NCBI GenBank assembly: GCA_964611195.1
Contig: CAZSXA010000003.1
Location: 1-37,644 of the forward strand
From: JADLGL01 sp964611195
Lineage (GTDB): Bacteria > Pseudomonadota > Alphaproteobacteria > Rhizobiales > Kaistiaceae
Length of the DNA stretch: 37,644 bases
Direction: 5' to 3'
Both the position numbers and the translations under genes were made by a program. Below the pieces are notes generated by a model, which was not told where the DNA came from, searched no databases, and saw only the letters and a list, made by a program, of their open reading frames with translations. Of the stretch, positions 15,139 through 23,070 are shown in pieces; positions within the stretch are counted from its first letter, which is position 1; every line of letters begins with the position of its first letter.

Positions 15139-18100
15139 ATGAAATTCAAGACGCTTCGCCTCACCGGGTTCAAATCGTTCGTCGAGCCGACCGAAGTCTC
15201 GATCGAGGCCGGGCTCACCGGCATCGTCGGCCCCAATGGCTGCGGCAAGTCCAATCTCGTTGAAGCCCTGCAATGGGTGATGGGCGAAAACTCCTACAAG
15301 AAGATGCGCGGCTCCGGCATGGAGGACGTCATCTTCTCCGGCTCCGCAGCGCGCCCGGCGCGCAACGCCGCCGAGGTGTCGCTCACCCTCGACAATTCGC
15401 AGCGGAAGGCGCCGAGCGCTTTCAACGACGCCGACGCACTTGACGTTGCGCGCCGTATCGAGCGCGACATGGGCTCGTCCTATTCGATCAACGGGCGCGA
15501 CGTTCGCGCCCGCGACGTTCAACTGCTGTTCGCGGACGCCGCGATCGGCGCCCATTCGGCGGCGATCGTCAGTCAGGGCCGGGTCGGGTCGATCATCGCC
15601 GCAAAGCCTGAAACGCGCCGGGCGATCCTCGAAGACGCAGCCGGAATCCACGGCCTCTTCGGCCGACGCCAGGAAGCGGAGACGCGCCTCAAGGCCGCCG
15701 AGCAGAACCTCGAACGGCTGGAGGACGTGCTGGCCGAGATCGAGCGGCAGGCCGAGAGCCTCCGACGGCAGGCGCGTCAGGCGGTGCGCTACCGCACCCT
15801 CTCTGCCGAAATCCGCAAGGCCGAAGCGACGGCGCTCGTCGCCCGGCATCGCCTCGCCGCCGAGACGCTCGAAGAGGCCGGCCGCGAGTTCGCCGAGGCG
15901 ACGAATGCCGCCAATGAGCTTGGCGGGGAGCAGGCCGCTGCGGCAAAGGCCGAAGCCGAGGCCTCAGCCGCCATTCCGGACCTCCGAGAGGCGGCCGCCA
16001 GCGCCGATGCCGCCGTACAGCGCCTGCGGATTGAGGCGGAACGCCTCGAGCGCGAGCGCCGGACGGCCGAAGATCAGATCGAGTCGCTGCAGCATCGCAT
16101 CGGCCAGATCGAGACCGATCTCGAGCGCGAACGCGCGCTCCTGACCGACAGCACGCAGACGCTCCAACGCTTGGCCAAGGACCGGGCCGGTCTCGAGCAG
16201 GAGGCGGCGACACACACCGAGAAGCGCGGTCACGCAGCAAGCGCACTTGAGGATTCACAGCAGGCGCTCGGCGAGAGCGAGAAGCTGCTGGCCGATGCCA
16301 GCACCGCCCTTGCCGACCTCAAGGCGCGTCGACAACAAGCCGAGCGGACGATCGCATCGCTCGGCGACCGTGACGCGCGCCTCCGTTCGGAACTCACCGA
16401 TGTCGAGAACGAGCTCGCGACCCTCTCCGCCGGCGAGACCGACGACGACGTTGCGGCCGCGCAGACGAAGCTCAGGGAGGTCGAGCAGGATCTGGCGGCC
16501 GCCGAGAAGGCCAAGACGGATGCCGACGAACGGAGCGCCGAAGCGCGCGAGCGCGATGCCGCCGCCCGTTCGGAGGCTTCGGAGGCGAAGGCGCGCGTCG
16601 GCCGCCTCGAAGCCGAGACGGAGGCGCTCCGCTCGGTGCTGCCCCCCGTCGCGGCCGACGATCCGCTGATCGCCTCAATCAAGCCGCGCGAGGAAGGGGT
16701 CGAGACCGCCCTCGCCGCCGTGCTCGGAGAGGATCTCGACCTTTCCGACGATCCTTCCGACAGCGCGTTTTGGCGCAGCATCGACGGCGACTCGGACTCC
16801 GCGTTGCCGGACGGAGCAAGGCCTTTGTCGGCGATGGTCGACGCCCCGTCCGTCCTTGCCAGGCGGCTTGCGCAGATCGGACTGGTCGAGCCGTCGGACG
16901 GGCCGCGCCTCCAGGATCAGCTGAAGCCGGGGCAAACGTTGGTCAGCCGCGACGGGGCGATCTGGCGCTGGGACGGCTTCTGCGCCAGCGCCGAGGTGAC
17001 GCGCGCTGCCGTCGAGCGACTGTCCGCACGGCGCCGGCTCGCCGGCCTTGAGGCAGACGTCGGAGCAGCGGAACAGGAAGTCGCGGATGCCGACAAGGCG
17101 TGCGAGGAGACCACAGCCGCTCTTACCGAGTCCGAACAGGCGGCGCGGGCGGCACGGGAAGCGCGGACCGGCGCTCGCCAGGCGGTCGATCAGGCCCGCG
17201 CGGCGCTGACCGCGGCCGAGCGCAGGCAGTCGGCCGCCGGCTCGCGCGTCGTTGCCTTGCGTGAGAACGAGGCCCGTATTCGCCGCGATCTCGACGAAGT
17301 CGCGTCCGAGCGAACCGCGGCCGAGGAGCACCTTGCCGAACTCGCCCAGCCGGAAACCCTCGAGGAACCGATCGCCTCGCTCCGCGAGAAGGTGTCCGCC
17401 GACCGGGAGATCGTCGCCGAGCGGCGCTCCGAACTGGCGCGCATCGACCATGACGGCCGCACCCGTGCGGCGCTCCTGGAAACGGTCGCCGGCGAGGAGA
17501 AGGCATGGAGCGGTCGCGGCGACGATGCGCGGCGCCAGATCGAATCGCAGGAAGCGCGCCTCGCAACATCGCGCGAAGAACTCGCTGCGCTGAGCGGACG
17601 GCCGGCCGAGATCGGCAAGACGCTGGAAGACCTCATGGCGCGGTCGGAAGGCAGCGAAACCGAGCGGAACGCCGCGGCCGATGCCCTAGCCGTCGGCGAG
17701 CAGGCGCTCCGCGAAGCGAGCGCTGCCGTCTCGGAGGTCAACGCCGCACTTGCTGAGGCTCGCGAGCGCGGCATCCGGCTCGAGGAGCGCGCCTCCGGAG
17801 CCAAGGAGAGGCTGCGGGAGATCGAGGCCAAGATCCGCGAGACGCTCGGAGCGAGCCCGGCCGAGGCTGCCGAAGCGGCCGGCCTCGCCGACAAGCCGGC
17901 GCCCGCGATCGAGCAGGTCGAGGGTCGTGTGGAGCGCCTCCGCCAGGAGCGCGAGCGGCTCGGCGGCGTGAACCTTCAGGCCGATCAGGAGGCCGAGGAA
18001 CTCGACACGCGGCGACAGACGATGATCAGCGATCGCGACGATCTCATCGCCGCGATCAACAAGCTGCGGCAGGGCATCGGCAATCTCAACCGCGAAGGCC

Positions 18101-18585
18101 GCGAGCGGATGGTTGCCGCGTTCACGCAGGTGAACGAGGCGTTCCAGCGGCTCTTCGTCCAGCTCTTCGGCGGCGGCACGGCGGAACTACAATTGACCGG
18201 CTCGGACGACCCGCTGCTCGCCGGGCTCGAAATCATCGCCCGGCCGCCCGGAAAGAAGCCGCAGACGATGACGCTGCTGTCCGGCGGCGAACAGGCGCTG
18301 ACGGCGCTGGCGCTGATCTTCGCCGTCTTTCTTACCAATCCGGCGCCGATCTGCGTCCTCGACGAGGTCGATGCGCCGCTCGACGACGCCAATGTCGAGC
18401 GCTTTTGCGCGCTCCTCGAAGAGATCACGCGCGAGACCGGAACCCGCTTCCTCGTCATCACCCACAACCCGATCACGATGGCGCGGATGAGCCGTCTCTT
18501 CGGCGTGACGATGACCGAGCGCGGCGTCAGCCAGCTCGTCTCCGTCGACCTCGAAACCGCCGAACGGATTCGTGAAGCCGGCTGA
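15139..18585 (+). CDS. smc: Chromosome segregation protein SMC
   Basis: This 1148-residue ATPase organises and helps segregate the chromosome with ScpA and ScpB. The N-terminal head has Walker A GPNGCGKSNL (about residues 31-40). The C-terminal head has the signature LLSGGEQALTALAL (about 1046-1059) and Walker B CVLDEVDAPLDD (about 1071). Two long Ala/Glu/Arg-rich coiled coils (about 170-510 and 630-950) flank a hinge at about 515-625 that ends in SRDGAIWRWDGF. This hinge looks shorter and less glycine-rich than in Bacillus, which I recall as usual in Rhizobiales. The stop overlaps the mutY start by 14 bases. scpA and scpB are not in the window. Confidence 0.97.
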   Translation: MKFKTLRLTGFKSFVEPTEVSIEAGLTGIVGPNGCGKSNLVEALQWVMGENSYKKMRGSGMEDVIFSGSAARPARNAAEVSLTLDNSQRKAPSAFNDADALDVARRIERDMGSSYSINGRDVRARDVQLLFADAAIGAHSAAIVSQGRVGSIIAAKPETRRAILEDAAGIHGLFGRRQEAETRLKAAEQNLERLEDVLAEIERQAESLRRQARQAVRYRTLSAEIRKAEATALVARHRLAAETLEEAGREFAEATNAANELGGEQAAAAKAEAEASAAIPDLREAAASADAAVQRLRIEAERLERERRTAEDQIESLQHRIGQIETDLERERALLTDSTQTLQRLAKDRAGLEQEAATHTEKRGHAASALEDSQQALGESEKLLADASTALADLKARRQQAERTIASLGDRDARLRSELTDVENELATLSAGETDDDVAAAQTKLREVEQDLAAAEKAKTDADERSAEARERDAAARSEASEAKARVGRLEAETEALRSVLPPVAADDPLIASIKPREEGVETALAAVLGEDLDLSDDPSDSAFWRSIDGDSDSALPDGARPLSAMVDAPSVLARRLAQIGLVEPSDGPRLQDQLKPGQTLVSRDGAIWRWDGFCASAEVTRAAVERLSARRRLAGLEADVGAAEQEVADADKACEETTAALTESEQAARAAREARTGARQAVDQARAALTAAERRQSAAGSRVVALRENEARIRRDLDEVASERTAAEEHLAELAQPETLEEPIASLREKVSADREIVAERRSELARIDHDGRTRAALLETVAGEEKAWSGRGDDARRQIESQEARLATSREELAALSGRPAEIGKTLEDLMARSEGSETERNAAADALAVGEQALREASAAVSEVNAALAEARERGIRLEERASGAKERLREIEAKIRETLGASPAEAAEAAGLADKPAPAIEQVEGRVERLRQERERLGGVNLQADQEAEELDTRRQTMISDRDDLIAAINKLRQGIGNLNREGRERMVAAFTQVNEAFQRLFVQLFGGGTAELQLTGSDDPLLAGLEIIARPPGKKPQTMTLLSGGEQALTALALIFAVFLTNPAPICVLDEVDAPLDDANVERFCALLEEITRETGTRFLVITHNPITMARMSRLFGVTMTERGVSQLVSVDLETAERIREAG

Positions 18586-19717
18586 GCGGACGGAAGGCGA
18601 GGCCGCCGACATCGCGACGCGGCTGCTCGCCTGGTACGACCGCCACGCCCGCAGGCTTCCATGGCGCGTCGGCCCCGCCGAGCGGGCCGCGGGTGTCCTG
18701 CCCGACCCCTATCGCGTGTGGCTCTCCGAAGTGATGCTGCAGCAGACGACCGTCGCAGCCGTCCGCTCCTATTTCGACACCTTCGTCCGGCAATGGCCGA
18801 CCGTCGAGAAGCTCGCCGCCGCGGCCGATGACGACGTCATGCGCGCATGGGCCGGCCTCGGCTATTACAGCCGCGCTCGCAACCTCATCGCCGCAGCGCG
18901 CGCGGTGGCGGCGGCAGGCGGTTTTCCCGATCAGGCGGTGGCGTTGACGAAGCTTCCGGGCATCGGCCGCTACACGGCGTCGGCGATCGCGGCAATCGCC
19001 TTCGATCGGCCCGAGGCGGTGGTCGACGGCAATGTCGAGCGAGTGATCGCGCGCCTGTTCGCGATCGCCGAGTCGGGCGCGGAGGCCAAGCGCCTCATCC
19101 TCGCCGAGCAGGAGAGACTGACGCCGCACGAGCGCCCGGGCGACTATGCCCAGGCGATGATGGATATCGGCGCGACGATCTGCACGCCGAAGCGCCCGGC
19201 CTGCGCGCTCTGCCCGCTGAACGACGACTGCGAAGCCGCCGCGGAAGGGCGGCCGGAGGCTTATCCCGTGAAGGCCGCCAGGACGGCACGGCCGACCCGC
19301 TACGGCCGTGCCTTCGTCGCGGTGCGCGAGGATGGGGCGATCCTGCTTCGACGCCGTCCGCCCAAGGGCCTACTCGGCGGCATGGCCGAGGTGCCGGGCA
19401 GCGCGTGGTCCGGCGAGCATCCCGGTGACGACGAGGGTTCGCCGACCAAACTGCCGTGGCGGCGGGTGGCGGGCAAGGTGGTGCACGTCTTCACCCATTT
19501 CCGGCTGGAACTGGAGGTGCTCACGGCAGAGGCGGGAGCGGATGTCCCTGCTCCCGACGGCGCATGGTGGTCAGCCGCCGAGGACATCCGCGGCGAAGCG
19601 CTGCCGAGCGTGATGAAGAAGGTGATCGAGGCGGCCCGCCCCGGCGCAACCCTGGCTAAGCCGCCTGGACCAGTTCCTTCCGGACGACGTCACGGAGGCG
19701 GTCGATCGGCTGCGTGA
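18572..19717 (+). CDS. mutY: A/G-specific adenine glycosylase
   Basis: This 381-residue base-excision enzyme removes adenine mispaired with 8-oxoguanine. It has the SEVMLQQT catalytic glutamate region, a helix-hairpin-helix (LPGIGRYTASAIAAIAF) followed by the catalytic aspartate in VVDGN, and a [4Fe-4S] loop with spacing C-x6-C-x2-C-x5-C (CTPKRPACALCPLNDDC). The C-terminal NUDIX-like domain (about 240-355) reads 8-oxoguanine. The start is GTG at 18572, inside the end of smc. The last 20 or so residues run into the convergent ccrM gene for 62 bases and are low-complexity, so the natural tail is longer than needed. Confidence 0.95.
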   Translation: MKPAERTEGEAADIATRLLAWYDRHARRLPWRVGPAERAAGVLPDPYRVWLSEVMLQQTTVAAVRSYFDTFVRQWPTVEKLAAAADDDVMRAWAGLGYYSRARNLIAAARAVAAAGGFPDQAVALTKLPGIGRYTASAIAAIAFDRPEAVVDGNVERVIARLFAIAESGAEAKRLILAEQERLTPHERPGDYAQAMMDIGATICTPKRPACALCPLNDDCEAAAEGRPEAYPVKAARTARPTRYGRAFVAVREDGAILLRRRPPKGLLGGMAEVPGSAWSGEHPGDDEGSPTKLPWRRVAGKVVHVFTHFRLELEVLTAEAGADVPAPDGAWWSAAEDIRGEALPSVMKKVIEAARPGATLAKPPGPVPSGRRHGGGRSAA

Positions 19718-20762
19718 CGCCGTCGATGTCGGCGTGCCAGAAGGTCCAGCCATTGCAGGCCTCGAGACCCTGGACCGCCGCGCCGACGCGGTGGATCGAG
19801 CCGACATGAGGCCCCGACTCCACCGACCCATCGGCGCGCACCAGCGCCCGGTGCTTGGCCTTGCCGCCAAAGAGCTCCGCGCCCGGTGCGATCAGCCCCG
19901 CCTCGATCAGGCTGCCGAATGGCACGCGCGGCTCGGCGCGCTTGCCGCGCATCGTCGCAAGCCCCTCGGCGCTCGTCGGGTCGATCGCAGCAATGCGGGC
20001 TTCCGCGGCCGCCGCGTAGTTTGGGTCACGCTCGATGCCGATGAAATGCCGGCCGAGCTTTCGTGCCACCGCGCCCGTCGTGCCTGTCCCGAAGAACGGG
20101 TCGAGCACGACATCGCCCGGCGCGCTGGATGCCAGCAGCACGCGGTAAAGCAGCGCCTCGGGCTTCTGAGTGGGGTGGACCTTGCGACCGTCGCGCTTCA
20201 ACCTCTCCTCGCCGGTGCAGATCGGCAGCGTCCAGTCGGAGCGCATCTGAAGGTCGTCGTTGAAGGATTTCAGCGCATCGTAGTTGAATGCATAATTGCG
20301 CGTGTCGGCGCCGCGCGCGGCCCAGATCAGCGTCTCATGGGCGTTGGCGAAGCGCCGGCCGCGGAAGTTCGGCATCGGGTTGGTCTTGCGCCAGATGACG
20401 TCATTTAGAATCCAGAAGCCGATGTCCTGGAGCACGGCACCGACACGGAAGATGTTGTGGTAGGAGCCGATCACCCAGAGCGCGCCGTCCGGCTTCAGCA
20501 CTCGGCGCACTGCCATCAGCCAGCTGCGGGTGAAGGCGTCGTAGTCGGCAAAGGAATCGAAGCGGTCCCATTCGTCGTCGACGCCGTCGACGGTCGACTG
20601 GTCGGGCCGGGTCAGGCGCCCTTCCAGTTGGAGATTGTAGGGCGGATCGGCGAAGACGAGGTCGACGGAGCCGGCAGGCAGGCGTTCGAGCTCGGCGATG
20701 CAATCGCCGCGCAGAATCTGGTCGAGCGGCAAAACGGCCAACTTCGGCCTTGGATTGGCCAT
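19656..20762 (-). CDS. ccrM: Cell-cycle DNA adenine methyltransferase (GANTC), CcrM type
   Basis: This 368-residue beta-class DNA N6-adenine methyltransferase should methylate GANTC sites, as CcrM does in Caulobacter, Brucella and Sinorhizobium. The catalytic motif DPPY is at 39-42 (FADPPYNLQLEGRL) and the SAM-binding motif DPFFGTGTTG follows at about 221-230. The region after residue 255 matches the extra C-terminal domain (RAMA type) specific to CcrM, which helps DNA recognition. The ATG at 20762 is chosen because AAGGGG is 9 bases upstream; ATG at 20768 and GTG at 20780 are alternatives. No restriction enzyme gene is nearby, so this is a solitary regulatory methylase. The 3' end overlaps mutY convergently. 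Confidence 0.95.
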   Translation of the reverse strand: MANPRPKLAVLPLDQILRGDCIAELERLPAGSVDLVFADPPYNLQLEGRLTRPDQSTVDGVDDEWDRFDSFADYDAFTRSWLMAVRRVLKPDGALWVIGSYHNIFRVGAVLQDIGFWILNDVIWRKTNPMPNFRGRRFANAHETLIWAARGADTRNYAFNYDALKSFNDDLQMRSDWTLPICTGEERLKRDGRKVHPTQKPEALLYRVLLASSAPGDVVLDPFFGTGTTGAVARKLGRHFIGIERDPNYAAAAEARIAAIDPTSAEGLATMRGKRAEPRVPFGSLIEAGLIAPGAELFGGKAKHRALVRADGSVESGPHVGSIHRVGAAVQGLEACNGWTFWHADIDGVTQPIDRLRDVVRKELVQAA

Positions 20763-20856
20763 GTGCATGTGCCCCTTCACGGACGCGATTACGAAGAGGC
20801 AGGGGCGCCTCGAAGCGACATGCTTGCCGAACAGGGTGAACGCCGCGTTGAGAATG

Positions 20857-20864
20857 ATGGTTAA
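20857..20864 (-). promoter_or_regulatory. CtrA-type half-site upstream of ccrM
   Basis: The minus strand reads TTAACCAT, the 8-base motif reported for CtrA binding in Caulobacter, about 95 bases before the ccrM start. In Caulobacter and Brucella ccrM is activated by CtrA. The second TTAA of a full TTAA-N7-TTAA site is absent (TCTC at that spacing). The site also lies about 50 bases before the divergent VWA gene, so either gene could be the target. Confidence 0.4.
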
Positions 20865-20912
20865 GCGGATGCTACCGACGGTCGACGCCGCGACAGCAGA
20901 GCGGGTCCGCCG

Positions 20913-22979
20913 ATGATCGATCGTCTTCGCCGCCGGGGCCGAAGGCTGCTCCGGGTGCTCGCCTTCGCGATGGGCACCCTCGTTTCGGTGGGAGCGGCGT
21001 CGGCCGCCGAGATCATCGTGATTCTCGACGGCTCCGGCTCGTCGGCCGGGCAGATCGGCGGCGTTCCGAAGATCGACATCGCGCGCGCCGCGCTCGGCAC
21101 GGTTCTCATCGATGCGCCCTCCAATCTATCGATCGGCCTCGTCGCATATGGCCACCGCCAGGACGAGGCCTGCAACGATGTCGAACTGGTCGCCGAACCG
21201 GGGCCAGTCGATGCGTTCCTCGATGCCGCTGCCGGCGTGCGGTCGTTGGGCCGGAGCCCGATCGCCGAGGCCACCGAGACCGCTGCCGCCGCGCTCGCGG
21301 GCGTCGAGGACGCGACGATCATTCTCATCACCGACAATGCCGACAATTGCGCGCCGGACCCCTGCGAGATGGTCGCAGCCATTGCCGGCGCTCAGCCCGA
21401 CCTGACGATTTCCGTGCTGGGGATCGCCGTCCCCGACAACGAGGTCGCCGACATCGCCTGTTTCGCGGAACTCACAGGCGGCGTCTTCCTTCAAGCCGAG
21501 AACGCCGCCGCGTTCGGCGCCAATCTCGACCAGGTGATGCGGGCGGCGTGGGGGCCTCCCCCTCCGCCACCGCCGACCGCCACAATCGCGTTCCCGTTCG
21601 ACGTCGTCCAGGGACGGGAGTTCGCCATCGAGTTCACCGGACCCGCCGCTGCCGGCGACACGATCCGGATCTCCTGGGTCGGTTCGCCCGACGACGCGTT
21701 CGTGACAGCCGCGCTAGTGCCCGAGAGCGGCGACAGCGTCGACATGATCGCGCCGAGCGAGGTCGGCGCGTTCGAGCTCCGCTACTACCACGCCGATCTC
21801 GATACAATCCTGGCGCGGATGCCGCTGCCGGTCGCGGAAATCATACCGACGATCGAGGTGCCAAGCGCCGCCATGGCGGGGGCGGAGATCCCGGTCCGCT
21901 GGCAGGTCGATGGCCGCGGCGGCGAAACGATTGAAATCGCCTTGCCGGGCACCACTCCCGGCGATGCCGCGGTGGTGGTCGAGGCGATCCGCTCCGCCAA
22001 TGCGATGGCCGTGCCCGCCCCGACCGAGCCAGGCACCTATGAAGTCCGACTCGTCGCCCCGCCTCCGTCCGCGGACGACGCTCCGGCGATCCGCGGCAAT
22101 GCGCGTTCGAGCGTTCTCGCCTTCACCGAGATCACGATCACCGAACCGGTGGCGACCTTCGAGTTCACCGGGCCGGTGACCGCCGGCAGCGACCTTCGGG
22201 CGAACTGGGCCGGACCGATGGCGACCGAGGACGAAATCCGTTTCGCGGCCTCGGACGCGGCTGACGATCAATGGCTGGCGATTGCCGCGGCGGTCGAGAC
22301 GGAGGCGACGTTCCCGGTTCCGACCAACCCCGGGATGTACGAACTTCGCTACTGGTCGGCGCCGCTCGGCGCCGTCGTCGGGCGGAGCGCGTTCGAGGTG
22401 GCGGCAGGCGAGGCGACAATCGCCGGCCCGGAGAGCGCCGCCGGTGGCGCGACGTTCGCAATCTCGTGGACCGGCCCCGGCGCGATGCGTGACGAGATCG
22501 TTCTGTTCGACGGAGAAGGCAACGCGGTCGATCGCGTCCGCGTCCCGCTGTTCGAGGAGCCGGTTACCTTCGACGCGCCCGTGATCGCCGGCACGTACCG
22601 GATCGCCTACATGAGTCGCGACGGAGTTCAGCTGGCGGCAACCGAGATCGCGATCGCCGCGCCCGAGGTGACCCTCTCAGCAGTCGAGGAAGTCGATCCA
22701 GGCGCCGCGCTGGAAATCACGTGGAGCGGTCCGGGCGGGCGCTTCGACGAGATCCGCCTCGTCGACCCCGGCAACGTCACCGCGCCGCTTCAGGCGATGC
22801 GGGTGGAGGCATCCGGAACGCTGTCCTGGCGGGCGCCCGAAGATCCCGGCCGCTACTTCGTCCAGTACTGGTCGGGGGCAGGCCGGACGGTGCTCGAATC
22901 GGTGCCGATTGACGTTCTCTGCCCCGGGTGCGAGGACCCCGAACCGCCCCGGCCGCCGGAGCTCCGGCTCAGCCCCTAG
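20913..22979 (+). CDS. Secreted VWA-domain protein with five beta-sandwich repeats
   Basis: This 688-residue protein has a signal peptide (cleavage near GAASA-AE, residue 31) and then a von Willebrand factor A domain at about 33-212. The metal site is DGSGS (residues 39-43), with Asp141 in ILITDNADNC; the usual threonine is replaced by Ser in GRSP. A run of seven prolines (215-221) leads into five repeats of 83-99 residues (about 222-309, 311-409, 412-496, 499-581, 583-668). Each has a W-x-GP or similar strand, a D-E-I-x strand and a G-x-Y-x-x-x-Y strand near its end. The tail holds CPGC (670-673). It probably acts as an extracytoplasmic binding or adhesion scaffold; the partner is unknown. 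It is divergent from ccrM. Confidence 0.85.
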   Translation: MIDRLRRRGRRLLRVLAFAMGTLVSVGAASAAEIIVILDGSGSSAGQIGGVPKIDIARAALGTVLIDAPSNLSIGLVAYGHRQDEACNDVELVAEPGPVDAFLDAAAGVRSLGRSPIAEATETAAAALAGVEDATIILITDNADNCAPDPCEMVAAIAGAQPDLTISVLGIAVPDNEVADIACFAELTGGVFLQAENAAAFGANLDQVMRAAWGPPPPPPPTATIAFPFDVVQGREFAIEFTGPAAAGDTIRISWVGSPDDAFVTAALVPESGDSVDMIAPSEVGAFELRYYHADLDTILARMPLPVAEIIPTIEVPSAAMAGAEIPVRWQVDGRGGETIEIALPGTTPGDAAVVVEAIRSANAMAVPAPTEPGTYEVRLVAPPPSADDAPAIRGNARSSVLAFTEITITEPVATFEFTGPVTAGSDLRANWAGPMATEDEIRFAASDAADDQWLAIAAAVETEATFPVPTNPGMYELRYWSAPLGAVVGRSAFEVAAGEATIAGPESAAGGATFAISWTGPGAMRDEIVLFDGEGNAVDRVRVPLFEEPVTFDAPVIAGTYRIAYMSRDGVQLAATEIAIAAPEVTLSAVEEVDPGAALEITWSGPGGRFDEIRLVDPGNVTAPLQAMRVEASGTLSWRAPEDPGRYFVQYWSGAGRTVLESVPIDVLCPGCEDPEPPRPPELRLSP

Positions 22980-23011
22980 GCCGTCAGGATCTACCGCTTC
23001 GGCGCGGCTTT

Positions 23012-23028
23012 GTTGCCGCTGCGGCAAC
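23012..23028. other. Perfect 7-bp dyad overlapping the thrC promoter region
   Basis: GTTGCCG (23012-23018) and CGGCAAC (23022-23028) form a perfect inverted repeat around CTG. It lies 33 bases after the stop of the VWA gene and inside a weak promoter candidate (TTTGTT at 23009-23014, 18 bases, CTAGGT at 23033-23038). It could be an operator for thrC or a weak terminator for the gene before it; no T-run follows. Confidence 0.4.
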
Positions 23029-23070
23029 GGTGCTAGGTTGCAGTCAAACAAGACCATCGAGGACGCTCGA

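Noticed and set aside
14578..15849. Minus-strand open frame of 423 codons across the dsbA/smc boundary
   Set aside because: It spans two real plus-strand genes and carries no domain signal.
20849..20864. Full CtrA site (TTAA-N7-TTAA) before ccrM
   Set aside because: The second half reads TTGA at 8-base spacing on one side and TCTC on the other; only a half-site is supported.
22909..23070. Upstream in-frame extension of thrC
   Set aside because: It overlaps the VWA gene and lacks threonine synthase sequence; the TTG at 23071 gives the family N-terminus.
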